Source: Pseudomonas sp. PDM16 (GTDB taxonomy: Bacteria > Pseudomonadota > Gammaproteobacteria > Pseudomonadales > Pseudomonadaceae). Taken from it: a DNA stretch of 64,000 bases. The notes below the pieces were generated by a model, which was given only the letters and a program-made list of their open reading frames with translations, made no database searches and was not told the DNA's origin. The position numbers and the translations under genes are program-made. The stretch's first letter is position 1. The number at the start of each line of letters is the position of its first letter. The stretch lies in contig NZ_JACVAM010000004.1 of the NCBI RefSeq assembly GCF_014851865.1, positions 62,001-126,000 on the forward strand, read 5' to 3'. Shown here one piece after another: positions 1 through 7,215 of the stretch.

Positions 1-574
1 TGCCGTAAACCTCGCCGGTGATGGACTTCCAGGCGCCGCGCTCCTCGCTGGCGTAGTTCTTGGCCTGGTCGACCGCAGCCGGGAAGCCAGCACGCATCAT
101 CGGCTTGATCTTCTCGACCAAGGTGGCGTCGGCTCCACGCTCGAGCAGTCGCTTGGCTACCTCGTTCGGGCTGGCAGTGGCGCCGGCCAGGTCGAACAGG
201 GCCCGGCGGCGTTCTTTGCTGTCGATGCTGGTGAAGCGCTGCGCATCCAGCACGAATGGCAGGTAAGGCGCGTCCAGCAGCGGCGCTGTGTTGCCCTTCG
301 GCAGCATCACCCAAGAGGCCTGTTCTTCGTTGGCCTCGTCGACCCAGGCTACGTGGGCTTCGCCTTTCTTCTGGCCTTCGGTGACCAGCTGGGCCATGTC
401 CTTCTTCAGCTTCACGCGGCGCGGTGTGCCGGTGAAAGCCATGCTGATGGCATCGAGTAGCGAGGACTTGCCAGCGCCGTTGCCGCCGGAGACCAGCAGC
501 ACAGGCTCAGAAACAACAAGGGCCGCATTACGCAGCCCTTGGAAGTTGGTGACGTTGATAGATGCGATGCGCAT
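1..574 (-). CDS. SMC/RecF-like ABC-type ATPase of the phage recombination operon (partial)
   Basis: The N-terminal 191 residues are present and the rest runs off the left edge. The start MRIASINVTNFQGLR is typical of RecF/SbcC/SMC-type ATPases, and the Walker A motif GGNGAGKSS lies at residues 30-38. The residues that follow (LLDAISMAFTG) also match the SMC/SbcC pattern. Such proteins usually tether or process DNA ends. It is the last gene seen in the leftward operon, 5 bp after the FtsK-gamma protein, and shares it with RecT and an exonuclease, so a role in phage recombination or genome processing is likely. The Walker B and signature motifs are outside the window, so the exact subfamily cannot be assigned. 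Confidence 0.85.
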   Translation of the reverse strand, partial: MRIASINVTNFQGLRNAALVVSEPVLLVSGGNGAGKSSLLDAISMAFTGTPRRVKLKKDMAQLVTEGQKKGEAHVAWVDEANEEQASWVMLPKGNTAPLLDAPYLPFVLDAQRFTSIDSKERRRALFDLAGATASPNEVAKRLLERGADATLVEKIKPMMRAGFPAAVDQAKNYASEERGAWKSITGEVYG

Positions 575-579
575 GGCGA

Positions 580-1650
580 TCACTCCATTTTGAGGTCCAG
601 GTCATCCAGTGCAACGGCGACCCGGTAGGTGTTGTTGGTGGCTACTTCGGCCTCGCTCTGCAGCACGATCGTGCCGTCGTCGAGCATGCGGATTAGTAGG
701 CCCTGGGCGGCGGCCTGGTCGATGGCCAGGCGGTGCTGCAGATAGGCCTGGGTGACTTCGGGCTCTGCCTTGGCCAGAAGTGCCTGCACGTCGCTGTAGC
801 TGTAGGTGCCGTACTTCGCCGGGTGAGAGCCGGCGGGGGTGGCTTCTTCGCCAACTGCCGGAGCGGTGGCCAGAACGTGGCGGGTACCGTGTTCGTCGGC
901 CGGGCCGACGACCTTCGCGGCCTCCATCGCTTCAAGCATGCGGGCGGCGCGGTTGTAGCCAACCTTCAGTTCGCGCTGTATCGCGCTGACCGTAGGCCGG
1001 CGCTCGCGGACAACAAACTGGACGGCTTCGGGGTAGAGCGGGTCCTGCTCGCCCGGGCCGGTCTCGGCTTCGGCGTTGGCCACATCGTCTTCGAACTCGC
1101 CGCCTTGGTTGAGCAGCTCGCCTTGGTCGGGATCGGGTACCACCTCGTCCATACCGCCCAGGTGATCGGCGGCGTTGGCTACCACCAGCAAGCAGACCTT
1201 GCCCTGGCTGTCGATCAGGTCGTGGCGCTGCGGGTCCAGCTGGTTGATCTTGAAGGTGGCTTTGATACCGTCCTTGATCGCGACGGACTCCAGAATGCCG
1301 CTGATGGTCGGGTTACCGCCGGCGGCGAGCAGCTTCACTGCCTGGGTGACGGTGTACTTGATGGAGCTGGTGAAGCGCTCAATCACGGCCGCTTGCTTCT
1401 TCTCGTTCAGCTTCGGCCAGACGTCGGGGAGGGCGCGCACTTCCTGCAGGAGCACCTGCAGCAGATCGCGGCCCATCGTTTCGCTGGCCAGTTGAATCGG
1501 GCTCAGCTTGGCGGGCAGGGTTTCTTCCTCGGCGGCGTCATTGGCCGGGGCTTCGGGCTGTTCCAAGGTATCCACCACTTGCTCGGCAATCTGCTGCGCG
1601 GCTTGCGGCTCGGTCTGGGTTTCGGTTTGTACTGCTGCTGCTTGTGTCAT
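580..1650 (-). CDS. Phage protein with an isolated FtsK-gamma DNA-binding domain
   Basis: This is a 356-residue protein. Residues about 201-265 match the FtsK gamma winged-helix domain ([17 protein letters not shown], then [20 protein letters not shown]). In FtsK that domain reads the oriented KOPS sequences and contacts XerD. No Walker A motif or motor domain is present. Residues 1-48 are Ala/Gln/Glu-rich and probably disordered. Residues 49-165 form a separate domain that I do not recognise. Its neighbours are RecT, an exonuclease and an SMC-like ATPase. DNA recognition is well supported by the domain, but the target sequence and purpose are unknown. Confidence 0.8.
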   Translation of the reverse strand: MTQAAAVQTETQTEPQAAQQIAEQVVDTLEQPEAPANDAAEEETLPAKLSPIQLASETMGRDLLQVLLQEVRALPDVWPKLNEKKQAAVIERFTSSIKYTVTQAVKLLAAGGNPTISGILESVAIKDGIKATFKINQLDPQRHDLIDSQGKVCLLVVANAADHLGGMDEVVPDPDQGELLNQGGEFEDDVANAEAETGPGEQDPLYPEAVQFVVRERRPTVSAIQRELKVGYNRAARMLEAMEAAKVVGPADEHGTRHVLATAPAVGEEATPAGSHPAKYGTYSYSDVQALLAKAEPEVTQAYLQHRLAIDQAAAQGLLIRMLDDGTIVLQSEAEVATNNTYRVAVALDDLDLKME

Positions 1651-1659
1651 CGGTGGGTC

Positions 1660-1860
1660 TCACTTGTTGGCGATGCGGTCGAGGTTTTCCAGCTGGGAGT
1701 CGCTCAGGTACATGTCGCCCTGCCAGCGCTGGTAGTTGGCGCTGACGTCGGCGGTGAACCGGCATTCCCAATCGGAGGAGGCGTTGAGCTCGGCCGCCGC
1801 CAGGAGCGAGGTGAACTCGTCCAGGCGGCGGAACTGCTCGGAGACGGTGCGGGCGGCCAT
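1660..1860 (-). CDS. Small phage protein in the recombination operon, unknown function
   Basis: The ORF encodes 66 residues, starting MAARTVSEQFRRLDE. It sits in a run of close-packed leftward genes, 6 bp after recT and 9 bp before the FtsK-gamma gene, so it is probably cotranslated with them. The sequence is soluble and rich in acidic and aromatic residues, with no recognisable motif. The assignment rests on operon position and codon use. Confidence 0.6.
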   Translation of the reverse strand: MAARTVSEQFRRLDEFTSLLAAAELNASSDWECRFTADVSANYQRWQGDMYLSDSQLENLDRIANK

Positions 1861-1866
1861 GGGCGC

Positions 1867-2847
1867 TTAGCTCATGTCCAGTTCTTCGGTTTCACCTGGC
1901 TGCGGGTCGGCCTTCTGCTGGCTGGTGGCCGGCTTCGTTTCCTGCTGCTCGCCCTGCGGTTGCTGCTCGGCACCTGCAGGCTCCGCGTCGATGATTTCGC
2001 CGGTGTCGGTGTTCACGTTGGCGGGGGCGCCATCGTCTTCGTCATGGATCGCCGGCGGCTGCGGTTCGCTGTTGCGTAGATCGTCCATGTTCACCGGCAC
2101 TACAACGCCCTGGATGTCGGTGTCGCGCGGCTCGATGTAGTCCTCGATCTCCTCGCGAGTCTGCAGACCCATCAGCAGTTCTGGGGCGTACAGGCGACCC
2201 AGCAGGCTGGCGGCGCGGTAGCGGAGCATGATTTCCGGCATGGTCAGCCACTTGCTGCCGTTCTTCGTCAGCCAGCCTTCGTCGATGGCCATCTGGATGG
2301 ATACCAGCGGGCCATCCAGGCGGTCGCCGGTCTCTTTCTCGATTACCCAGGCACGGCACGTCTGGTGCCGCACCTTGGCCTTGCGCTGCTCCTCAACCTT
2401 TTGCTTGTTCTTCCATGTGGTGGCTGAGTAGGTGATCTCCACTTCTTTGCCCGCCTCGCTGATGTCAAAGCGAAGTGGGCTGAAGCGGCCGCAGCTGTTG
2501 ATGGACGCGATGATGAACTGGCTGGACCAGCTCGGGCGCCCTTCGATCACGTACAAGTTCTGCATGACCATGAGGGGGTCAGCGCCCATACGCTGCGCCA
2601 TGTTCAGCGCGACGATGCAGTTCGGAAGCCCCGCACCGTTTGGGGTATGGCCGACCACTTTGCCGAACTCCTTCACCTCGGCGAAGGCGCGGTATTGCAC
2701 TGGCACCAGAGTGGACGAGCTCAGCGCTTTTGCTACTCGCTGGAGCTGGTCGAAGCCCTGGCCGGTGAGAAGGGACATTGGCGCATCGGTCTTCTGCGCG
2801 ACAGCGCTGCTCTGCAGCTGAGTCAGCTGAGTGGGTTGGTTGCTCAT
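1867..2847 (-). CDS. recT: RecT-family single-strand annealing recombinase
   Basis: This 326-residue protein has the RecT-family core, including MAQRMGADPLMVMQNLYV and the conserved IEGRPSWSSQFIIASIN. RecT proteins bind single-stranded DNA and anneal complementary strands, usually with a partner exonuclease. Such a partner lies directly upstream (2868-3677). The start is supported by the Shine-Dalgarno CAGGAG about 9 bases before the ATG. The C-terminal 75 residues are Glu/Gln/Pro-rich and look disordered, which is common in phage annealases. Family assignment is confident. Its role in this phage is presumably recombination-dependent replication or end repair. Confidence 0.93.
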   Translation of the reverse strand: MSNQPTQLTQLQSSAVAQKTDAPMSLLTGQGFDQLQRVAKALSSSTLVPVQYRAFAEVKEFGKVVGHTPNGAGLPNCIVALNMAQRMGADPLMVMQNLYVIEGRPSWSSQFIIASINSCGRFSPLRFDISEAGKEVEITYSATTWKNKQKVEEQRKAKVRHQTCRAWVIEKETGDRLDGPLVSIQMAIDEGWLTKNGSKWLTMPEIMLRYRAASLLGRLYAPELLMGLQTREEIEDYIEPRDTDIQGVVVPVNMDDLRNSEPQPPAIHDEDDGAPANVNTDTGEIIDAEPAGAEQQPQGEQQETKPATSQQKADPQPGETEELDMS

Positions 2848-2867
2848 GTGGAGCGTCTCCTGGGTGG

Positions 2868-3677
2868 TCAGTCGTGATAGGGGCAGGTCGCCCAGCGCGG
2901 GCAGTACCTGGGGCTGCAGAGGTTGCTCTGCGGGTTCGGGGGGAAGAGGCCGGTGCGGAACATGTCCGCCGCGAACGCGATCAGGCCGGGGTGGTTCTCG
3001 TTGCCGACCATCAGTTCGCGGGCGCCGATGATTTCGCCGGTAGCGGCCTCGGCCTTGCCCTTGGTCTTGAGCCCGATGATTTCGGCCGGCGCCGTGCAGC
3101 GTTGGCCGGTGGTGTGCTCATAGAGGAGCTCGTAGGTGCCGATCTGCGGCTTGTGGCCCTTGGTCTTGGCCACGCCGTCAGCGGTCACCGCTGCGGTGCC
3201 CGTCTTCACGTCAGCGATGCCGACGCCTTCGCCGTAGCGCCGAATGCGGGCCCGGTCGAGCGTGCCGGTCAGCCTGACGATCTGGCCGCCGCCGCACTGG
3301 ATCTCCAACGGCACCGTCTCCAGCTCCACGGCCACGAACTCGTAGCGCGGGCTGATTTCGGTGCAGTAGCGAATATGCAGGGCCAAGCCGGTGGCCTCAG
3401 CCTCGCGCAGGCTGATATCGGAGCCACGCCAGTCGACGTCGAAATCCGGTTGCCGCAGGGTCTGGACCAGCACGTCGGCAGCGTCATCCGGTGACACGTC
3501 CTGGCCAGCGATGCGCGCAGCGTCGAAGACGGCCGTGCCGGCGTGGATGGCTGTTCCCAGCAGGGCGCGGGGGCTGCTCGGCGATTTGATCTTGAGAAGG
3601 TGCACACCCTCCCACTTGAACGCACAGTCGAACAGCGAGCCCCAGGACGAGGCCCGCACGGTGGTGATGGTGTTCAT
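2868..3677 (-). CDS. PD-(D/E)XK exonuclease of the Cas4/RecB type with a probable Fe-S cluster
   Basis: This 269-residue protein has the RecB/Cas4 nuclease pattern: the catalytic stretch GIADVKTGT (D and K of motifs II/III), then the QIGTYELLYE helix. One cysteine lies near the N-terminus (FDCAFKWE) and three near the C-terminus (CSPRYCPRWATC). Four cysteines in this layout hold a 4Fe-4S cluster in Cas4 and AddB. Such enzymes resect DNA ends to make the strand that a RecT protein anneals, and recT is the next gene. The Shine-Dalgarno before the ATG is weak. An RecE-like role is the best reading. There are no CRISPR repeats here, so CRISPR adaptation is unlikely. Confidence 0.88.
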   Translation of the reverse strand: MNTITTVRASSWGSLFDCAFKWEGVHLLKIKSPSSPRALLGTAIHAGTAVFDAARIAGQDVSPDDAADVLVQTLRQPDFDVDWRGSDISLREAEATGLALHIRYCTEISPRYEFVAVELETVPLEIQCGGGQIVRLTGTLDRARIRRYGEGVGIADVKTGTAAVTADGVAKTKGHKPQIGTYELLYEHTTGQRCTAPAEIIGLKTKGKAEAATGEIIGARELMVGNENHPGLIAFAADMFRTGLFPPNPQSNLCSPRYCPRWATCPYHD

Positions 3678-3685
3678 GGCTGGTC

Positions 3686-3805
3686 TCAGGTCGCGGTGAT
3701 GTAGTCGGCAAGGCTGAGAGCGACGACGTAGGCGGTGAAGAGGAGCAGGGCGCTGCCGAAGCTGCGCCAGAGGAGAGAGCGCCGGACGCGCTGCCGGCTG
3801 GTCAT
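3686..3805 (-). CDS. 39-residue single-span membrane protein
   Basis: The ATG at 3805 shares ATGA with the stop of the upstream gene. Translation gives MTSRQRVRRSLLWRSFG followed by the hydrophobic stretch SALLLFTAYVVALSLA. The pattern is an arginine-rich head and one membrane helix, so a small N-in inner-membrane protein is expected. It lies 8 bp before the exonuclease gene and is part of a chain of coupled tiny ORFs. A longer reading frame open further upstream is rejected because the overlap marks this start. No family is recognised. Confidence 0.6.
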   Translation of the reverse strand: MTSRQRVRRSLLWRSFGSALLLFTAYVVALSLADYITAT

Positions 3806-3918
3806 GGCGTGCACGCTGTAGCGGCGAGGCTGGAGACCAGGGCGTCCAGCAGGCTCGGCTCGCCGGAGAACAGCACCATGCCGATCAGGAAGCACAGGTA
3901 GAACGCGGCGTTATCCAC
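3802..3918 (-). CDS. 38-residue hydrophobic peptide, GTG start
   Basis: A GTG at 3918 opens a 38-codon frame with the hydrophobic stretch AAFYLCFLIGMVLFS near its start. It overlaps the end of the 37-residue ORF by 8 bases, and its stop overlaps the next ATG as ATGA. These couplings on both sides are the main evidence that it is translated. It could be a one-span membrane peptide. Function is unknown. Confidence 0.5.
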   Translation of the reverse strand: MDNAAFYLCFLIGMVLFSGEPSLLDALVSSLAATACTP

Positions 3919-4024
3919 GACGCACTTCCCGCAGCATCTTCCCGTCGGCGATGACCTGGGCCACCGTCGTGTAGCCGAGGTCGGCCAGTAGGCGAACTGC
4001 CTGGCGGATCTGGGCAGGGGTCAT
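3911..4024 (-). CDS. 37-residue helical peptide
   Basis: The ATG at 4024 overlaps the stop of the 102-residue gene as ATGA. The product begins MTPAQIRQAVRLLADLGY and continues TTVAQVIADGKMLREVRRG. It resembles a short helix-turn-helix fragment (alternating hydrophobic residues, basic tail), but it is too short to assign. Its coupling to both neighbours argues for translation. Confidence 0.5.
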   Translation of the reverse strand: MTPAQIRQAVRLLADLGYTTVAQVIADGKMLREVRRG

Positions 4025-4329
4025 GCTGCACCCCTCAACTCGGCGTCCAGATCGTCCAGGGCATCCAGATGCTCTTCGAGCTTGCGCATGCGGCGTAGGG
4101 CTTCCAACTCGGTGAATTCGGCGCGTTGTCGATCGATTCGGCCGGCGATTTTCATCAGCGCCAGAGCCCTGACCGTGTCATCGCCGGTGATGAATGCCAG
4201 AGCCAGCTCGCGAAGGTGGTCGCGGTCGTAGTTGTCAGCTACGTGCTCGGCATACTGGTCAATGGTTTCAGGGTCCAGGCTGTCGAGCGCGGCATGCACC
4301 AGCTGCTCGAGAGTTTGAAATGTTTGCAT
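4021..4329 (-). CDS. Phage protein of unknown function, first gene of the leftward recombination block
   Basis: This 102-residue protein starts MQTFQTLEQLVHAALDSLD and is strongly helical and charged (LEALRRMRKLEEHLDALDD near the C-terminus), suggesting a coiled coil. A clear Shine-Dalgarno GAGGT lies 6 bases before the ATG at 4329. It heads the chain of coupled small ORFs leading to the exonuclease and recT. I do not recognise a family. Confidence 0.65.
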   Translation of the reverse strand: MQTFQTLEQLVHAALDSLDPETIDQYAEHVADNYDRDHLRELALAFITGDDTVRALALMKIAGRIDRQRAEFTELEALRRMRKLEEHLDALDDLDAELRGAA

Positions 4330-4549
4330 GAGCTACCTCGCTGGTGATTTCCGCCGGCAGCACAACTCCCTCACGACAGCCTCTTGGTGCGCGATTGGGT
4401 GCTGGCGGGTTGGTCTGGCTGACCAGGGTCAATGAAGGCGCGGGGAGGGCATGACGCCGCTGCGGTTGCTGGTGTTATCCTCGCCCACAGGCCAGCGCAA
4501 AGCTGGCAGGCGGCTTTCAGTGATTTCTTGGCTTTTAAAGGAGTAGAAG

Positions 4550-4924
4550 TTGAGCGTTGGCAGCGACAATCTTCATCAATGTGCTCATTGCGCCGGTAGC
4601 GGCACCTGTAGCTCAGCCGGGGGTGACAGCTGTGCTGTTTGCATCCGAAAGAACGAGCTGAGGAAAGGGCGGCAGTACTCCGGTCTCGCATGTGGTGTCT
4701 GCGGCGGACTGGGGAAAACAGACTCTATGACCTATCGCCTCACGAACCGCGCTCAGCCAGTGTTATCAATTGTCCTAGTGCTGTCCGCGATAGCTATGGT
4801 TGGGCTCTTTGGTATCGCGAGAAGCCCTTACTTCCACGAGATAATGGCCTTCTGTACAACTTTGATCGGTGGCGTTACGGGCTACTACTTCTCGGCCAGC
4901 AGGTTGCCGAATTCAGGGTTGTAG
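4550..4924 (+). CDS. Zinc-finger (DnaJ-like Cys motif) two-span membrane protein, TTG start
   Basis: The start is a TTG at 4550 with a strong Shine-Dalgarno AAAGGAG eight bases upstream. Of the 124 residues, the first half carries the cysteine pattern CAHCAGSGTC ... CAVC ... CGVCGGLGKTDS, two halves of a DnaJ-type zinc ribbon. The second half has two membrane spans (VLSIVLVLSAIAMVGLFGIA and a glycine-rich stretch ending GGVTGYYFSA). The combination suggests a membrane-anchored zinc-binding protein. It runs against the surrounding leftward genes and is followed 47 bp later by a GIY-YIG gene, which makes a two-gene accessory insert likely. Function is unknown. Confidence 0.65.
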   Translation: MSVGSDNLHQCAHCAGSGTCSSAGGDSCAVCIRKNELRKGRQYSGLACGVCGGLGKTDSMTYRLTNRAQPVLSIVLVLSAIAMVGLFGIARSPYFHEIMAFCTTLIGGVTGYYFSASRLPNSGL

Positions 4925-4971
4925 ATCGTGAATATTCATCGACTTGCTGTGACAGCTTTCTAAGGTAAGTA

Positions 4972-5430
4972 ATGGCCAACATTCAGGATCTGATCAGACT
5001 TTCCGCAGAGTTTTTCCAGCGCCATTGGGATCATGCTTCGGGGCAGTCTGAGCCCGAATGGAAGCATGGCTGGTCGTGGAAGGGATCTTTGCCTCATTAC
5101 GAGAAAGGCGGGGTTTACGCTCTCTTCGATACCGGTGGCGAGGTGGTCTATATCGGCCTCGGCGCATCCAAAGGAGGCGGCCGCTACATTGATCGAGGCA
5201 TCTCTAGGAGGCTGATCAATCATGTAGTAATGCGGGACCCGAGCAAGGGGAAAGATCATTACATGCCGAAGCCGAATTGGCTGGAAGTCAACAGTATTGG
5301 GGCAATTGGCTTTCCGCGAGAGTCGGCATACCTCGCTCTAGCCCTTGAAGCCTTCCTCATTGGAGAGCTCAACCCTCCCCGAAATCGCCAGAAGCGCATA
5401 GCCGCTGTTTCGCAGCCCGTATCGCTCTAG
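4972..5430 (+). CDS. GIY-YIG domain protein
   Basis: This 152-residue protein contains GVYALFDTGGEVVYIGLG (residues about 47-64), the GIY and YIG beta strands of a GIY-YIG nuclease. A downstream arginine-rich helix (DRGISRRLINH) and a glutamate-bearing helix (LALEAFLIGELNPPRN) sit where the metal-binding Glu is expected. There is no homing-endonuclease DNA-binding domain. The gene is oriented against its flanks and paired with the upstream zinc-finger membrane protein. It could be a phage-borne defence or anti-competitor nuclease, or a small repair nuclease; the sequence does not decide. Confidence 0.75.
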   Translation: MANIQDLIRLSAEFFQRHWDHASGQSEPEWKHGWSWKGSLPHYEKGGVYALFDTGGEVVYIGLGASKGGGRYIDRGISRRLINHVVMRDPSKGKDHYMPKPNWLEVNSIGAIGFPRESAYLALALEAFLIGELNPPRNRQKRIAAVSQPVSL

Positions 5431-5450
5431 TCCGACTTCATCATTAGATG

Positions 5451-5475
5451 AAAAAAGCCCCGTGGTTAGCGGGGC
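5451..5475 (-). terminator. Rho-independent terminator below csrA
   Basis: On the minus strand the stem GCCCCG/CGGGGC is followed by six T residues, the classic intrinsic form. It lies downstream of csrA and would stop leftward transcripts from the PL-like promoter unless they are antiterminated. The hairpin could also act weakly for the rightward GIY-YIG gene that ends 20 bp before it. Confidence 0.8.
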
Positions 5476-5693
5476 AAAGGGTCGCTGATGGGAAAGTGAT
5501 GCGGGGAAGCGCATCGGAGAACGACCTGGCCAGCGGCTGGACACCCATGCCGCACCGCCAGCCGGGTCGCTCTCCGATACGCCCTCTCAGGTGAATCGGG
5601 GTCGAATGCCGAGGTGACCAGCCCCTTGCAGGTAGGGCAGCTCCAAGCTGCCCGGGCGGCGCCCCCGAACCGACTAGGCGGGGGGAACTGGGG

Positions 5694-5879
5694 TCAGGCG
5701 CTCTTCTTCTGCGCCTGGATGCGGTCGAAGATCTCTTCGCGGTGGACCGGGACGTCCTTCGGCGCTTCGATGCCGATGCGGACCTGATTGCCCTTGATGC
5801 CGAGGACTTGGACGCGGACGACTTGTTCGCCCTCGCCAATGACCAGGGTTTCGGAAATACGACGGGTGAGTAGCAGCAT
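5694..5879 (-). CDS. csrA: Phage-encoded CsrA/RsmA-family RNA-binding translational regulator
   Basis: This 61-residue protein has the full CsrA pattern: [15 protein letters not shown] at the N-terminus, the central [19 protein letters not shown] and [11 protein letters not shown] at the end. The N-terminal LTRR and the VHREE strand hold the residues that contact GGA-containing RNA loops in known CsrA proteins. A Shine-Dalgarno AAGGAG precedes the ATG at 5879. It lies in the leftward early operon behind the PL-like promoter and is followed after about 220 bp by a terminator. Host pseudomonads carry their own RsmA, so this is an extra phage copy that could reprogramme host translation or regulate phage messages. 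A stable hairpin (arms 5635-5642 and 5646-5653) lies in its 3' region. Confidence 0.93.
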   Translation of the reverse strand: MLLLTRRISETLVIGEGEQVVRVQVLGIKGNQVRIGIEAPKDVPVHREEIFDRIQAQKKSA

Positions 5880-5967
5880 GGTGAATCTCCTTTTCGGTGA
5901 TGAAGCTCCTGGCAGCGTTGCGCTGCGCAGGTAGGTATAGCTCAGGTTTCAAGAGGAGGGAGCTTTC

Positions 5968-6243
5968 TTACCTCCTGGCTGAATTGTCCGGGGTGCAGCA
6001 CACTCGGCGGCTTAGGCGGCGGTCGAGGAGGAATGCGTTGGAGAGGCTCAAGAAGATGGCCAGCAGGGTGGCCGCATCAGCCAATCGCATTACCAACTTC
6101 CCTGTGCTGCTGGTGATGAAGGCCCTTTCGGCTTCCGGTATCACCAGAGCGATTACCAGGCTCGCCACGAAAGCTATTCGCACGGATCGCCTGATGCGTG
6201 CCTCGGTTCTCTTGGTTTCGGTTGAGCTGGTGTTTTTCGGCAT
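5968..6243 (-). CDS. Candidate two-span small membrane protein (strand uncertain)
   Basis: The ATG at 6243 follows AGGAAC by about 7 bases. The 91-residue product starts MPKNTSSTETKRTEARI and contains two hydrophobic segments (VRIAFVASLVIALVI and LADAATLLAIFLSLSNAFLL). It follows the leftward direction of the early operon and lies 88 bp upstream of csrA. The opposite strand is also open across this region (5897-6445) with hydrophobic segments but no visible Shine-Dalgarno, so the strand call is not secure. Function unknown. Confidence 0.4.
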   Translation of the reverse strand: MPKNTSSTETKRTEARIRRSVRIAFVASLVIALVIPEAERAFITSSTGKLVMRLADAATLLAIFLSLSNAFLLDRRLSRRVCCTPDNSARR

Positions 6244-6502
6244 TGTTCTGTTCCTGATGGCTCTTGGATTCAGCCGCATCAATGGCTCGCTTGAGTTGGC
6301 CGCCCATGCACTCAGGATGCTTCTGCTATTCCTAACAGCCGGGTCAGTCCTGTTGTTCCGATACACCAAGGTGAAGCGCCGACACAGCCATGGGGATGCC
6401 CTTCGGGCCCTGGCTAGAGATAGGCGGAAATCCCACCTGGGCTGACTTCCCGGATGCCCCTGTCTCCAAGGGCATCGAGGAAATCGGTGTTGCGTGCCCC
6501 CG

Positions 6503-6715
6503 TTACTCGCCACGGTGGGCTTGGCGATCACTTATCAGCGCTCCCATCTGGCCCCCAGTAGCGGCCGGTCTTAGGCCCTGAGAGTCCATGGGGGAGCGGA
6601 GCAGCTCGCGATCCGTGGCGCGCTTTCGAAGAGGGAGCGCGGAACACGAACGGTCGAGCCGGCCGGTAACCAGAGCCGGGCATGGGCTGGGGCTCACCCA
6701 GCGATCAGCAGTCAT
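6503..6715 (-). CDS. Candidate first gene of the PL-like transcript, unknown function
   Basis: The ATG at 6715 has a strong Shine-Dalgarno GGAGG six bases upstream and lies about 110 bp after the PL-like promoter, in the position of lambda N. The 70-residue product (MTADRWVSPSPCPALVTG...) is rich in arginine and proline with no recognised domain. Position suggests an early regulator or antiterminator, but there is no sequence support for that. The Shine-Dalgarno is the main evidence. Confidence 0.4.
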   Translation of the reverse strand: MTADRWVSPSPCPALVTGRLDRSCSALPLRKRATDRELLRSPMDSQGLRPAATGGQMGALISDRQAHRGE

Positions 6716-6833
6716 GTTTAACCTCCATCGCTCAGGTGCGATGCACTGCGCCTGTCGGGACTGCGGAGGGAGTCTGAATTCTTAAAGAGCGGCGGCCTTT
6801 CGGCCTGGCTCAGGTCGCCCCAAGCTTGGGCGA

Positions 6834-6862
6834 ATTTAAGCGCGCTGAAATTATCGAGTCAA
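6834..6862 (-). promoter_or_regulatory. PL-like early leftward promoter
   Basis: On the minus strand, TTGACT (6862-6857), a 17-base spacer and TTAAAT (6839-6834) form a good sigma70 promoter. The repressor-type operator at 6835-6850 covers its -10 region. It would drive the leftward early genes (70-residue ORF, csrA and possibly the recombination block). It starts just below the terminator of the repressor transcript, as PL does in lambda. Confidence 0.65.
6835..6850. promoter_or_regulatory. Operator OL1-like repressor site
   Basis: The 16-bp imperfect palindrome TTTAAGCGCGCTGAAA has half-sites TTTAAGC and TTTCAGC. Close relatives occur at 6880-6895 and 8283-8298, and a weaker one at 8242-8257, always beside the immunity genes. 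It overlaps the -10 of the leftward promoter, so occupancy should block it. Binding by the CI-like repressor or Cro is inferred. Confidence 0.65.
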
Positions 6863-6879
6863 GCAGGCTTAAGTAAGTA

Positions 6880-6895
6880 TTTAAGTGCGCTGAAT
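6880..6895. promoter_or_regulatory. Operator OL2-like repressor site
   Basis: TTTAAGTGCGCTGAAT matches the OL1-like site at 14 of 16 positions. It lies 45 bp away on the upstream side of the leftward promoter, so the two could be bound cooperatively. A further half-site-like GGCTTAAG lies between them. Confidence 0.6.
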
Positions 6896-6905
6896 TTATC
6901 AGGCG

Positions 6906-6931
6906 AAAAAAAGCCCGCTCAAATGGCGGGC
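6906..6931 (-). terminator. Terminator of the repressor (lysogenic) transcript
   Basis: On the minus strand GCCCGC, loop, GCGGGC is followed by seven T residues. It lies 19 bp below the stop of the DUF1654 gene and ends the leftward repressor / membrane protein / DUF1654 unit before the PL-like promoter starts. Confidence 0.8.
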
Positions 6932-6949
6932 AAGTTCGTTGTTGCGTGG

Positions 6950-7198
6950 TCAGTAAGCGCGGGGAGCGAGCCAGGCCAGGTGCACGGATCCGTCCTCACG
7001 ATGAGTCATCGTCACTGTTTCCTCTTCACCGATCTGCTCCAGCAGCAGCGCCCAGTCCTCCTCTAGCTCATCCTCCATCCGATGGATGTTGTCCTGACGC
7101 TCAAGCTGAGCGCGGGGCGACATGATCTGTCGCTGGATCCGGCGCGCCAGGAGCTCGAAGGAAGAAGGGGGGAGTACTGCTACTGCTTTGCGTGCCAT
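6950..7198 (-). CDS. DUF1654-type protein under LexA control, in rex-like position
   Basis: The 82-residue product has the core SSFELLARRIQRQIMSP ... EDELEEDWALLLEQI ... VTMTHREDGSVHLAW, which I recognise as the DUF1654 pattern common in Pseudomonas and its phages. The start has a strong Shine-Dalgarno AAGGAGGG. A perfect LexA box (7216-7231) overlaps the -10 of its own promoter, so it should be induced by DNA damage independently of the repressor promoter. It lies downstream of the repressor, where lambda carries rexB. Its function is unknown. Confidence 0.8.
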   Translation of the reverse strand: MARKAVAVLPPSSFELLARRIQRQIMSPRAQLERQDNIHRMEDELEEDWALLLEQIGEEETVTMTHREDGSVHLAWLAPRAY

Positions 7199-7215
7199 TC
7201 AACGGCCCTCCTTTG

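Noticed and set aside
733..2079. A 448-codon open frame on the plus strand
   Set aside because: It is antisense to the FtsK-gamma gene, the 66-residue ORF and part of recT; Gly/Val-rich composition typical of shadow frames in GC-rich DNA.
5897..6445. A 182-codon plus-strand frame with two hydrophobic segments
   Set aside because: No Shine-Dalgarno and against the operon direction; the minus-strand alternative (5968-6243) was preferred, but with low confidence.
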